From Eubacterium sp. (lineage in GTDB: Bacteria > Bacillota > Clostridia > Lachnospirales > Lachnospiraceae), in contig JAAWDZ010000029.1 of assembly GCA_022794015.1 (NCBI GenBank), positions 1-64,000 on the forward strand: DNA of 64,000 bases. Direction: 5' to 3'. Position numbers and translations under genes: made by a program. Shown in pieces: positions 39,318 through 48,887 of this stretch (position 1 is its first letter; every line of letters begins with the position of its first letter). The notes below the pieces were generated by a model. That model was not told the DNA's origin and made no database searches. It worked only from the letters and a program-made list of their open reading frames with translations.

Positions 39318-40193
39318 TTAGTCTCCTGTAGTATTGTTTTGCAAATACAGGCGCAGGGCGTGCATACTTTCCTTTGCCTGATAATAGCCTTCCTCGTAAA
39401 GTGTAATCAGTTTTTGGGGAGAGGATTCCGTTCGTCCGATGTTAAGGGTATCCTGAGGAGCCAGGACAAATACGCCACCTTTCTGTTCTTCCCGATATAA
39501 CTGCTGCAGACATCGGTTATAGGATTTTGGCCGGTTTTTTAAGGCTTTGACAAGCGCCGGATAATCATGGTAAATTTTTTCGGCCAACCGGATAGAGCGT
39601 TCCTGTTTTTTGATGTAATCTCTGGTGCGCGTTAAAATTACGATGACTTTGTCGCATCCCTTTTCAAACGCCCGGCGGTAGGGAATAGAGTCAGCCACGC
39701 CGCCGTCCAGATAATAATGCCTGCCGATTTTTACCGGCTGAAACAAAAACGGTAATGAGCAGCTAGCCACAATGACGCTAAAATCCTTATCGTCCCGCGG
39801 TACGGCAAGGTACTCTGCCCGTCCGGTGTGGATATTGGTTACAACAGCCTCTGCTTCACCAGGATAGGAAGCAAATGCTTCATAATCAAAAGGAAGGAGC
39901 TGATTGGGAATTTCACCAAATACAAAGGGGATGTTGTAAAACGATTTCATTTTTGGGTTTAACAGGTATTTCATGCCCATATAGCGTTTGTCCGCCATAT
40001 AGTTTTCGGTCAGCTTCCAGTTGCGCCCCCTTTGCTTCGAAAGGTAAGATACACCGTAGGCAATTCCGGCGGAAACGCCTGCAAAATAATCCGGCATCAG
40101 CCCTTCTTCCAAAAAACAATCCGTTACGCCGCAGGAAAATATGGTCCTGCTTGCACCGCCTTCCATAATAATTCCAAGTTTCATTACATTCAC
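39318..40193 (-). CDS. Patatin-like phospholipase family protein
   Basis: GVSAG nucleophile elbow; DGGVADS Asp motif. Confidence 0.88.
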   Translation of the reverse strand: MNVMKLGIIMEGGASRTIFSCGVTDCFLEEGLMPDYFAGVSAGIAYGVSYLSKQRGRNWKLTENYMADKRYMGMKYLLNPKMKSFYNIPFVFGEIPNQLLPFDYEAFASYPGEAEAVVTNIHTGRAEYLAVPRDDKDFSVIVASCSLPFLFQPVKIGRHYYLDGGVADSIPYRRAFEKGCDKVIVILTRTRDYIKKQERSIRLAEKIYHDYPALVKALKNRPKSYNRCLQQLYREEQKGGVFVLAPQDTLNIGRTESSPQKLITLYEEGYYQAKESMHALRLYLQNNTTGD

Positions 40194-40256
40194 TCCCAGT
40201 CATTTTAGTAAAATTCCGTAAGATTTCAGACAGACACTATCCTGTGAAGCTGTGAA

Positions 40257-40286
40257 GCGTACAGGGCAGCCTGTTTGAACTGCTAA
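40257..40286. repeat. Degenerate relative of the MITE-like element, at nfeD-like gene stop
   Basis: gcgtacagggcagcctgtttgaactgctaa versus gcgtaacagggcggctgtttgaacggttac at 41932-41961. Confidence 0.5.
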
Positions 40287-40732
40287 AGAATTTTGTCCTC
40301 TTCGGGGACTAAAATCAGTTTGACGCCTTCGACGGCAACGACCCTTGCCAGCGCTCCTTCCTGAAGCACGATATTGTCGTCCTGCATTCGCACTGTCCAT
40401 TCCAGTCCGTTTAAAACAGCGGTTCCGGTACTGTTTTTATTATTGACACACCTGGTGATTTTAACCGTTTTATCAATGGTATCCTCGTAATTTGTGCGAA
40501 TTTTTTGCGGGTTGATATACCGGACGGCAATGGGTCTTGTAAAAAACAAAAGAATTAAGGACACGGCGAAGAATAAAAGCGCCTGTACGGTAATTCCGGC
40601 GCCGAGCATCGAGGCAATCAGCGCAACCAGAGCGCCGGCGGCAAACCAGATGGTAGTGAGGCCGACGGTGATGGCCTCTATAATAAGTAAAAGTATCATA
40701 ATTCCAAGCCAGATCAGTACTTCCATAATCAT
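40283..40732 (-). CDS. NfeD family protein
   Basis: TM segments plus C-terminal OB-fold-like domain (GTAVLNGLEWTVRMQDDNIVLQEGALARVVAVEGVKLIL). Confidence 0.78.
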   Translation of the reverse strand: MIMEVLIWLGIMILLLIIEAITVGLTTIWFAAGALVALIASMLGAGITVQALLFFAVSLILLFFTRPIAVRYINPQKIRTNYEDTIDKTVKITRCVNNKNSTGTAVLNGLEWTVRMQDDNIVLQEGALARVVAVEGVKLILVPEEDKIL

Positions 40733-40825
40733 TTCCTCCTTGATGTTGGAATTTTGAATTCTGTGTATATCTTAACAGGTTTTTGGGCGTAATTCAACTT
40801 TTCCAAAGAAATTGTGCTATTCTGG

Positions 40826-40969
40826 GTAACAGTTCAGCCCAGGACTTTGCACCTGCTGCAAAGTCCGTGAGAATGCGTAAAGGCTTAAGTGGAATCCGCC
40901 CCTTTGCCGTATGGCAAACTTTAAATGGGCGGATTCCGTAACAGTGAAGCTGGAAGGCTGAACTGTTAC
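40826..40969. mobile_element. 144-bp MITE-like element with perfect 14-bp TIRs and 8-bp target duplication
   Basis: GTAACAGTTCAGCC/GGCTGAACTGTTAC termini; TATTCTGG at 40818-40825 and 40970-40977. Confidence 0.88.
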
Positions 40970-41850
40970 TATTCTGGAAGCTGTGCCAGTATAATTGCCG
41001 CAAACATCACCGCGCATCCCAATAGTTCCCGCCCGGTCAGCACCTGGCCTAAAATCAGCCAGCCAGCCAGGGCGGAAACCACCGATTCAAGGCTCATTAG
41101 AAGGGAGGCCACAACCGGATTTAAGCCTTTTTGTCCTACAATCTGCAAAGTATATGCCACGCCGGTGGACAATACGCCCGTATAAAGAACCGGAGCCCAT
41201 GCCGCACAGATGGAGGAAAAGGACGGTGTTTCCAGACACAGCATAAGAATTGCGGAGAGAACCCCGCAGATGAAAAACTGGATACAGGACAGCTTTACGC
41301 CGTCAACCTGTTCGGAAAAGTGGTCTACCGTCATAATATGTAAGGCAAACGCTACCGCGCACAAAAGCAGTAAAATATCTGCGGATTCTGGTGTCAGGCT
41401 GCCGGTTTTCATACAAAGCAGATACATCCCGATTACGGCGCACAATACTGCAATTATCAGTTTTTTCGCCGGACGTTTCCCGATAAAAATTCCAATTACA
41501 GGAACAATGACAATATAAAGCGCTGTCAAAAAGCCAGACTTGCCGACGCTGGTGTGAAGAATGGCAATCTGCTGTAAATTGACAGCTGTAAAAAGCAAAA
41601 TACCGCAGAGCAGTCCACATTTGAGCAGTACTGTTTTGTCCTCCTTTTGCCGGGATGCTCTGGTATTTTTTTGTTTTCCGAAAAACCAGATACAGGGAAG
41701 CAAAACGACGCTTCCGATAAAGGAACGAAGGGTACTGAAGGTAAACGGTTCAATATACTCCATTCCCACGCTTTGCGCTACAAATGCGCAGCCCCAGATG
41801 ACCGCGGCCAGAAACAGCAGGATGGAATTGCGGACTTGTAATTTACTCAT
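40969..41850 (-). CDS. EamA/DMT family transporter
   Basis: Ten-TM EamA architecture; RBS upstream of MSKLQVRNS. Confidence 0.88.
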   Translation of the reverse strand: MSKLQVRNSILLFLAAVIWGCAFVAQSVGMEYIEPFTFSTLRSFIGSVVLLPCIWFFGKQKNTRASRQKEDKTVLLKCGLLCGILLFTAVNLQQIAILHTSVGKSGFLTALYIVIVPVIGIFIGKRPAKKLIIAVLCAVIGMYLLCMKTGSLTPESADILLLLCAVAFALHIMTVDHFSEQVDGVKLSCIQFFICGVLSAILMLCLETPSFSSICAAWAPVLYTGVLSTGVAYTLQIVGQKGLNPVVASLLMSLESVVSALAGWLILGQVLTGRELLGCAVMFAAIILAQLPE

Positions 41851-41898
41851 GAGAGCTCTCTCCTTTTCTTTTGCAGATAGTTTCAAATGAGGACTTTT

Positions 41899-41961
41899 TT
41901 AACCGTTCAAACGGCTGCTATCTAAAAAAGTGCGTAACAGGGCGGCTGTTTGAACGGTTAC
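41899..41961. mobile_element. Short (63 bp) MITE-like inverted-repeat element
   Basis: TAACCGTTCAAACGGCTGC ... GGCGGCTGTTTGAACGGTTA. Confidence 0.6.
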
Positions 41962-41963
41962 AT

Positions 41964-43097
41964 TCATTTTTGAATCCGCCGGAAGGCGTTAAAGTCCCGC
42001 GCAATTTCTTTAAAGCACCAGATAATAGAATCAAAAGCGCCTGCCTGATAAAAATTGATTAACAGCATACCGACTGGAATGGCGATAATCATACCAAGCA
42101 CGCCGGAATACTGGTAGCCGACATACATAAAAAACAGTGTGGCGAATGTGTTCAGTCCGACCGACTGGCCAATGAGTTTAGGCTGGATTAACTGATGTAC
42201 TAAAAGAGATATGACATACAAAATCAACATACCTATGGCGGTTCCGTAGTTTCCGGAAAGGAATTTGACGATTGCCCAGGGCGTTAAAACGGTTCCTGTG
42301 CCAAAGACAGGCAGCATATCCAAAAATGCAATTCCAAACCCGATCAGCCATGCATATTCCACGTTTAGTAACATAAGCCCAATGGTAATAATTACATAAA
42401 TGACGCCCATGATTTTAAACTGCGCCTGAAAATAGCCGCCGACTGCTTTTAAAATATGGCTGTACATCTGAAACGTCTTATCTAAAAACGCGTCGGAAAG
42501 ATGAGAGGTTACCATTTTTTCTAATTTTTCCCGATCTGCAATAAAGAAATAAGTGGCCAGAAAGCCCATTACACTGTTGACTAAAAGGGACGGAAGGCTT
42601 TTGGCAAAGCCGCTGATAGCCGTTAAGGGCAGGCTGTTTTCGCCCGTCATCAGACTGCTTAAGGCTTCTGTGACGCTTTCCCCCAGCTGGCCGATATGGA
42701 CATTCTGGAAAATGGGAATTTTGTGAAGTACGGCCTGAAAGCGGTCGATTGCCGCTGTAATTTCTGCTCCTGCATTGGTGAACATGGTCGGCATATACTC
42801 AATAAATCCGCGCAGTCCGACGACCACAGCCATACCCACACCATAACACAAAAATACGACTGCTGCAATGACAAACACAATAATCAGCATTGTACCGTAT
42901 TTGCGCTTCATTTTCAATTTCTTTTCCAGAAACCGGACGAGGGGATTCGCAATGAGTGAGAGAATAAAGCCAATGACAAATGGCATAAAAAAGACTAAGA
43001 GTTTTGGCAAAAGAAATACAATCACAAGTAATACGGCGAGCGCCCATGCCAGATTGCAGAAAATTTTCAGGTATTTTGTCGATTGTTTCATTTGCAT
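41964..43097 (-). CDS. AI-2E family transporter
   Basis: Multi-TM, PxLGxxxxLNTxxxxxxxxxGYQYxGVxGMIxAxP-type C-terminal motif. Confidence 0.88.
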   Translation of the reverse strand: MQMKQSTKYLKIFCNLAWALAVLLVIVFLLPKLLVFFMPFVIGFILSLIANPLVRFLEKKLKMKRKYGTMLIIVFVIAAVVFLCYGVGMAVVVGLRGFIEYMPTMFTNAGAEITAAIDRFQAVLHKIPIFQNVHIGQLGESVTEALSSLMTGENSLPLTAISGFAKSLPSLLVNSVMGFLATYFFIADREKLEKMVTSHLSDAFLDKTFQMYSHILKAVGGYFQAQFKIMGVIYVIITIGLMLLNVEYAWLIGFGIAFLDMLPVFGTGTVLTPWAIVKFLSGNYGTAIGMLILYVISLLVHQLIQPKLIGQSVGLNTFATLFFMYVGYQYSGVLGMIIAIPVGMLLINFYQAGAFDSIIWCFKEIARDFNAFRRIQK

Positions 43098-43173
43098 CGC
43101 TTCCTTTCAGATTTTTGGGATGAGGTTTATTATACCGCAATTGTGAGGGAGACTCAAGGGGAAGATTGGTAAG

Positions 43174-43226
43174 AGGGTGTCTGCTTTGTACTGCGAAGCC
43201 AATGCACAAAGACAGACACCCTTTTT
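43174..43226. terminator. Probable terminator hairpin
   Basis: AGGGTGTCTG..TTTGT...ACAAAGACAGACACCCTTTTT. Confidence 0.6.
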
Positions 43227-43269
43227 CTGAATTACAATTCTTTAAATTCTGTACACAGGAACCCAAATA

Positions 43270-45666
43270 TCACTCCTGATATCGGATCCGCTCCACTAAA
43301 GATTCCTTTTTTACATTTTTGCTCAGCACAAACGCCAAAACAATTTGCAGCGCCAGTATTCCAACGATAAGTATGCAAAGCTCTAAAACAGGCACATGGT
43401 ATTCAAACAGTCCGATAATGCCTTCTTCTTTGCAGTAGCAAAACGCAAGGTATCCGAGCAGATTGCCCAGAAGCAGTGAAATGAAAAGCGTTCCTGTCGT
43501 AAACACCAGTCCTTCCAGCTGCAGCATCTGGTTTAACTGCCGGTTGCTCATGCCGATGGCCTGCAGAATTCCAAATTCCCGCTTCCTCGTCAGAATATTG
43601 GTCACCATGGTATTGGCCATGTTCATAAACCCAATCAGGGTTAAAATGATTAAAAAAGTATAACATCCGTTCCGTGTAAACGAAATAAAAAGGTTCGTGA
43701 GAGAAAGCGTATCGGAATAGGTGGTCATTTCGAGATGATCTGTTGCGGCTACAAGCTGTTCGAGCTGCTCTCTTACGGCCGCTTCGTTTCTTCTGTCACA
43801 GTCTACAAAGACAATGCTTGTCATATCCTCTGTGATACCGAGCTTTTCAAAGGTATCTTCTGTGATAGTGTAGGAGGCGTCGTTGGAGTGTCCGCAGCTT
43901 CCCGTAACAGGCGCCGAAAACGGAATTTTTCTGTCGCCGTCTAATAGTTCTCCGGAAAACGTATCGCCAATGCTGTATTCGCTGTCCATAAAGTGATCCC
44001 ACATATAAATGATGCCGTCCTGACTGGCCGTATTCTGATAATCTACGATACCGCGCTCGGCATTTCGCTCAAGCCAGGCGAACTCTTCCCTGGAAACGAC
44101 GACAATGCTGGTGTACAGGCTTTCTCCTGTGTTTTCGTTTGTTTCGTAAAAGGGAATTTGCTTTCTGGTCCGTACCTCGGTGACGCCTTCCATGGATTTT
44201 AACTGATTGAGGAAGGCTTCGTTCAGAGGATTTTGCTTCTGGATCTCGTTCATGTTGTTTTCCGGGTAGGTGGCGTCGTTTATAGCGCAGTCGAGCTCTA
44301 TACGGAACCTGCCATATTCCAAATCCTCCCTGGCCTGTCTGCCGGCATCCATGTTTCCGACGATATTAGCAATTATAACAAGGAGAACGCACGATAAGCC
44401 CATGGTGAGAATGGTAGTGACCGTCCTTTTTTTATGCAGGGTGAGGTTTGACATGGTAAGGGCAAATACCGTGACGGATGTATGGCCTTTTCGGGTATGC
44501 TCTCTGCCTCCGGCTTCGTAGCGGATGGCTTCAATGGGAGATGCCTTTGCTGCCAGCCGCAGCGGTTTTTGAATGGATATTAAAACTGTGCCAAGGGACA
44601 GAGCTGCCACGCCAAATGCCAGCGGCAGGGAAAATATCGGAGAGGTAATCCTCAGAAAGGTATGCAGCGCTATTTTTAAAAGTACGGCGCCAAGTGTGAT
44701 GCCGGCAGGGATCGAGAAAACGGAAAGCAAAAGCCCTTCCTTTATCACCAGCTGCTTTAGCTGCCGCCTGCCTGCGCCCAGCGCCTTTAAGCGTCCGTAT
44801 TCCCGGATTTTCTGGATGATGGCAACATGGAATATATTGTAAATGACCAGCGCGGAAACGATGACAATGATCAGGATGATGCAAAAGCCAAAGGCAAGCA
44901 CCTCCGTATCCGGATCCAGAGTCCATTTCAGGTAATTTGAGTTGATGCTTACCTGCGTTTCCTTAAAGCCAAGCTCTTCGGCGAGCATCTGGATTTTTTG
45001 TTCCATCTGACTGGCCCGTAAACCCTCTTCATTGATCACCTGAAAGCCGGCATAAATGTTCCGTTCGCCTGGGTCCGGAAGGTTCGCATCCAAAAACGCA
45101 TCTGAAACATAGGCGGAATAACGCCTGGCCAGCCGGTTGGATTCAGAGGAAGGTAAAAATCCACTGATGGTAAATTCCTGATTCAGAATTTTTCCTTCGC
45201 CGCCGATGCGCAGCGAAAGAGTGACGGTATCGCCGACATTCGGATCCGGAAAGCCCTGCGCCTGGAAAAAATCCCGTTGGGCGAGAATTTCGTTTTGGGC
45301 ATGGGGATACTGGCCGGATTCGATATTAAAATGAGACAGCTTACGCATGACCGAATCCGTGCAATAATAACTAAGGTGATAACCTTTTAAGCTTCCCTCT
45401 GCGGCGTAGGTCTGCAGGCCGATATTGTGAAACTGGGCGTGCAGCTTTAAAGCTTTTATCTGTTCCGGCGAGATGTGACTGAAAACGCCGTAATGCTCGC
45501 CGTAGTCCTCCGCGGCATGCGCCTTATTGTTCTGGATCATGGCATTGCAGCCAAAAAGAATGAGGGTGATGAGCGCCGTGGTCAGAAAAATAGCAATTCC
45601 GGACAAAAGGGCCCGGCTCTTATCTGTTTTTAAACTGCCAAATGCCAGCTTTGTCGTTGTTTTCAT
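43270..45666 (-). CDS. FtsX-like ABC transporter permease
   Basis: Two FtsX domains; adjacent ATPase and TCS. Confidence 0.9.
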   Translation of the reverse strand: MKTTTKLAFGSLKTDKSRALLSGIAIFLTTALITLILFGCNAMIQNNKAHAAEDYGEHYGVFSHISPEQIKALKLHAQFHNIGLQTYAAEGSLKGYHLSYYCTDSVMRKLSHFNIESGQYPHAQNEILAQRDFFQAQGFPDPNVGDTVTLSLRIGGEGKILNQEFTISGFLPSSESNRLARRYSAYVSDAFLDANLPDPGERNIYAGFQVINEEGLRASQMEQKIQMLAEELGFKETQVSINSNYLKWTLDPDTEVLAFGFCIILIIVIVSALVIYNIFHVAIIQKIREYGRLKALGAGRRQLKQLVIKEGLLLSVFSIPAGITLGAVLLKIALHTFLRITSPIFSLPLAFGVAALSLGTVLISIQKPLRLAAKASPIEAIRYEAGGREHTRKGHTSVTVFALTMSNLTLHKKRTVTTILTMGLSCVLLVIIANIVGNMDAGRQAREDLEYGRFRIELDCAINDATYPENNMNEIQKQNPLNEAFLNQLKSMEGVTEVRTRKQIPFYETNENTGESLYTSIVVVSREEFAWLERNAERGIVDYQNTASQDGIIYMWDHFMDSEYSIGDTFSGELLDGDRKIPFSAPVTGSCGHSNDASYTITEDTFEKLGITEDMTSIVFVDCDRRNEAAVREQLEQLVAATDHLEMTTYSDTLSLTNLFISFTRNGCYTFLIILTLIGFMNMANTMVTNILTRKREFGILQAIGMSNRQLNQMLQLEGLVFTTGTLFISLLLGNLLGYLAFCYCKEEGIIGLFEYHVPVLELCILIVGILALQIVLAFVLSKNVKKESLVERIRYQE

Positions 45667-46356
45667 TTAAGACACCGCCTTTCCACTGTCGCTTATGACA
45701 CGGCCGTCCTCAATCAGCAGAATACGGTCTGCCATTTGTGCCAGTTCCTCGTCATGTGTAATCATCATTAAGGTCTGGCCGTATTTTTTGACCGACGTTT
45801 TCAACAGGCTCATGACCTCTAAGCTGGTCTTGCTGTCCAGGTTTCCAGTCGGCTCGTCCGCTAAAATAATGTCCGGTTTGGCGGCCAGTGCCCGTGCAAT
45901 GGCCACTCGCTGCTGCTGCCCGCCGGAGAGGGTGTTGGGCATGCTGTTTCTTTTGTCTTTCAGGTTGAGAACGCGTAAAATGTCTTCCAGAAAGGGAATG
46001 TCTGCTTTGCGCCCGTCCAGTCCGAGCGGCAGCACAATATTTTCCCATACATTGATAGAGGTGATAAGGTTAAACGACTGGAAAACAAAGCCGATTTTGC
46101 GTCGGCGGAATGTGGCAAGCTGCTCTTCCTTTAATGAAAAAATATCTTTGCCGCCGATGATTACTTTTCCCTCAGTCGGGGAATCCAGTCCTCCGAGCAG
46201 GTGCAGAAGCGTAGATTTTCCGGAGCCGGATTTACCCACGACGGCGATAAATTCGCCCTGCTCCACGGTGATATTCGTATGATCTACGGCTTTTATCATA
46301 TTTTCGTTTTTGCCGTAATATTTACAAAGATTTTCTGTGTGTAAAATAGTCTGCAT
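45667..46356 (-). CDS. ABC transporter ATP-binding protein (LolD/MacB type)
   Basis: GKSGSGKSTLLHLLGG, LSGGQQQRVAIARAL, DEPTGNLDS; RBS upstream of MQTILHTEN. Confidence 0.94.
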   Translation of the reverse strand: MQTILHTENLCKYYGKNENMIKAVDHTNITVEQGEFIAVVGKSGSGKSTLLHLLGGLDSPTEGKVIIGGKDIFSLKEEQLATFRRRKIGFVFQSFNLITSINVWENIVLPLGLDGRKADIPFLEDILRVLNLKDKRNSMPNTLSGGQQQRVAIARALAAKPDIILADEPTGNLDSKTSLEVMSLLKTSVKKYGQTLMMITHDEELAQMADRILLIEDGRVISDSGKAVS

Positions 46357-46465
46357 GATGATACCTCCTGTTTGCTGATAAGATTCCTTTCGGTTTACTA
46401 TAAGAGATGAATCTTTCAAATGGCTTTCAGGAGAAAAAAGAAAGCTTACAGATTTGTAAGGGTGA

Positions 46466-47701
46466 TTACGCTTTTGGCAGCTGCAGTGAAAATACGCTGC
46501 CATGCTGCCTGCCTGTTTTGGAGCTCACAAAAATCGTCCCGTTTTGTTTCTCTACAATTTTCCTTGCCAGATAAAGACCGACGCCGGAGCCTTCCAAATC
46601 GCGCACGTCTCTGCCGCGGTAAAAACGTTTGAAAATCTTATGCCATTCGTCCTTTGGAATCCCAATGCCATTGTCTTCAATAGAAATACGGATATAGCTT
46701 GTCAGCTCGTCTGCACGGATAACGATTTTCGAATGTCTGCCGCTGTATTTGACGGCGTTGTCCAAAAGGTTTACCAGAACCTCGGCAGTCCACTTTTTAT
46801 CATGTAAAACGGGAACTGTTTCCGAACAGGTATCCTCGGTCATTTCAATGGAAATCTGTTTGTCTGCGGCTTTTTCATACAGGCGGCTGACTGCGGAAAG
46901 GATTGTCTCTTTGATCGGAGAGGGTTCTGGGTGAATTTGGATCATGCCTTTTTCCAAACGGGAAACGCCGACAAGCGATGCAGTCAGATTTTCCAGGCAG
47001 TCGAGCTGGTGCGTGCAGGCCGCAAAAAATTCCTGCCGCTCTGTATCGGCCATGTCCTCGCAGGACAGCAGCTCAATGCTTGTTTTTAAGGCGGCAACAG
47101 GGGTTTTTAACTGATGGGAAATGTCGGTCACCAGGGCTTTGGTGTGTTCCTTTTCCTGCTGCATCTGCAGGCGGTCAGCCTGAATTTGTTTTTGCAGGGA
47201 AACCATCCGGGCGTGTAACGCATCATTTAAGACAGGATCGGAAAAGTCCAAATCCGCAGCTTCTGTCGTCTGAAGACGGCACAGCATATGCTCCAGAGAG
47301 AAAATCCGGGCATTGTCCCGTTTGTTGTACAGAACGAAAAGCAGGCAGAGCAGGAACAGAATGAAGACGTCAAAGAGAATGGAGCCGGCAAGAATCCGGT
47401 TTTTTGCGGCAGAGTATTTCTGATCCCATATGGTTTGTGTCTGCGTGGTGTAGCCGTTTTCGGCCATACGGTCCGCGCCTGCCTTAAGAAAGGTTTCATC
47501 CGGGGATTCTTTCAGCCATTTTAAAAGAGCTTCCCCGGATTCGTTCCCGGCCGCAATGCCGGATATGATAATCTCTGTCTGGCTGTAGGCGTCATTTAGC
47601 TCTTCTAACAGAAGTTTGTCTGCCAAAACGGTAAGCAGGACAGAAAAGACGCCTGCCAGAAATAAATAACCGATTATACCTGTTCTGTTTCGTAATCCCA
47701 T
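46466..47701 (-). CDS. Sensor histidine kinase
   Basis: DISHQLKTPVAALK; N/G boxes; two TM segments. Confidence 0.93.
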   Translation of the reverse strand: MGLRNRTGIIGYLFLAGVFSVLLTVLADKLLLEELNDAYSQTEIIISGIAAGNESGEALLKWLKESPDETFLKAGADRMAENGYTTQTQTIWDQKYSAAKNRILAGSILFDVFILFLLCLLFVLYNKRDNARIFSLEHMLCRLQTTEAADLDFSDPVLNDALHARMVSLQKQIQADRLQMQQEKEHTKALVTDISHQLKTPVAALKTSIELLSCEDMADTERQEFFAACTHQLDCLENLTASLVGVSRLEKGMIQIHPEPSPIKETILSAVSRLYEKAADKQISIEMTEDTCSETVPVLHDKKWTAEVLVNLLDNAVKYSGRHSKIVIRADELTSYIRISIEDNGIGIPKDEWHKIFKRFYRGRDVRDLEGSGVGLYLARKIVEKQNGTIFVSSKTGRQHGSVFSLQLPKA

Positions 47702-48384
47702 ACATACCCCATTCCGCGGATGTTTTTAATTATGCGTTTTTCCGCTGTGTCGTTTATTTTTTCACGCAGACGCCGTATGTTTACGGCAACCGTATTATCA
47801 TCTACAAAATTTCCGTCCGAATCAAACATCTGCTCTAAAATCTGTTTTTTGGATAAAATCTGTTTGGGATGGCTCAAAAAAAGCTGCAGCAGGCGGTATT
47901 CGTTCCTGGTCAGCTCTACAGGCTGTCCGTCTACCAGAAGCTGCATCTCACCCGGACAATATGTAAGCCTGCCCGAACGGATAACGGCGGATTTTGCGTG
48001 CCTGGACAGGGAGAGGTTTTCAATGCGTTTGAAAACAGAATGAACTTTAGACATTAAAACGGCAAGGCTAAACGGTTTGGTGATGTAGTCGTCCGCACCT
48101 GTTTCATAGCCCATAACAATGTCCAGCTCCGTATCCATTGCCGTCAGGAATATAAATTGTACGCTGCTTTGCAGCTCTTCGCGAATGTATTTGCAGAAAT
48201 CCAGACCGCTGCCGTCGGGAAGCATAATGTCGCAGAGGATCAGGTGGACAGTCTGGGACAAAAACTTCCGGCTGGCATCGTGTATGGTGCTGCATGCAAT
48301 GACATGGTAGCCGTCTTTTTCCAGCTTGAACCGGATGCCGCGGCGCAGGGCATCTTCATCTTCTAATAATAGAATTGTGTACAT
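47674..48384 (-). CDS. OmpR-family response regulator
   Basis: LLEDEDALRRG, ICDIMLPDGSG; Trans_reg_C wHTH. Confidence 0.94.
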   Translation of the reverse strand: MYTILLLEDEDALRRGIRFKLEKDGYHVIACSTIHDASRKFLSQTVHLILCDIMLPDGSGLDFCKYIREELQSSVQFIFLTAMDTELDIVMGYETGADDYITKPFSLAVLMSKVHSVFKRIENLSLSRHAKSAVIRSGRLTYCPGEMQLLVDGQPVELTRNEYRLLQLFLSHPKQILSKKQILEQMFDSDGNFVDDNTVAVNIRRLREKINDTAEKRIIKNIRGMGYVWDYETEQV

Positions 48385-48557
48385 AAAAGCACTCCGTTTC
48401 GTATGATAGTGTGTGTAGATTCGGGCATTGATACTGTTTTGTACTTTTTACTGTTGTATTTTCTCGCTTATCACTTTCTGTTTACTAATGTCCTTAATTC
48501 ATATCAGTACATTTCCTCTTCCTATAAGTATATCCTTATGCCAAAAACCTGTCAAAT

Positions 48558-48720
48558 TCACACTGGTATGCTATCCTTCACACAAATCTCCATACCCGCC
48601 TGCGGATTGGGATATACGTCAAATCCCGGCAGTTCTTTCGCCCCTGCCTTAAATTTGTGAGCATTAAGAAGCGTGTACCAGAACAGCTTGTTTAAATTAT
48701 CGTACAAAATTGAAAAAGTT
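48558..48720 (-). pseudogene. Possible remnant of an AraC/GyrI-like effector-binding domain C-terminus
   Basis: Minus-strand peptide LLNAHKFKAGAKELPGFDVYPNPQAGMEI; no complete gene. Confidence 0.3.
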
Positions 48721-48733
48721 CTTATAATCCAAA

Positions 48734-48791
48734 AATAGTCCCAAAATACAAAATATATTTCATATTTTTTTGGAATATATTGCAGTATAAT
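48734..48791 (+). promoter_or_regulatory. Promoter of GH2 gene with shared AAAATARTCC element
   Basis: AATAGTCC at 48734; TATAAT at 48786-48791 (52 nt start-to-start). Confidence 0.6.
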
Positions 48792-48887
48792 AATATCCGG
48801 GCTGATAGTACATGGGTATATTTGTCCCAAAAGAGACAGATGTCCCATGCAGTCCCATAATATTAAAGAAGATGGAGGAAAGGAAAA

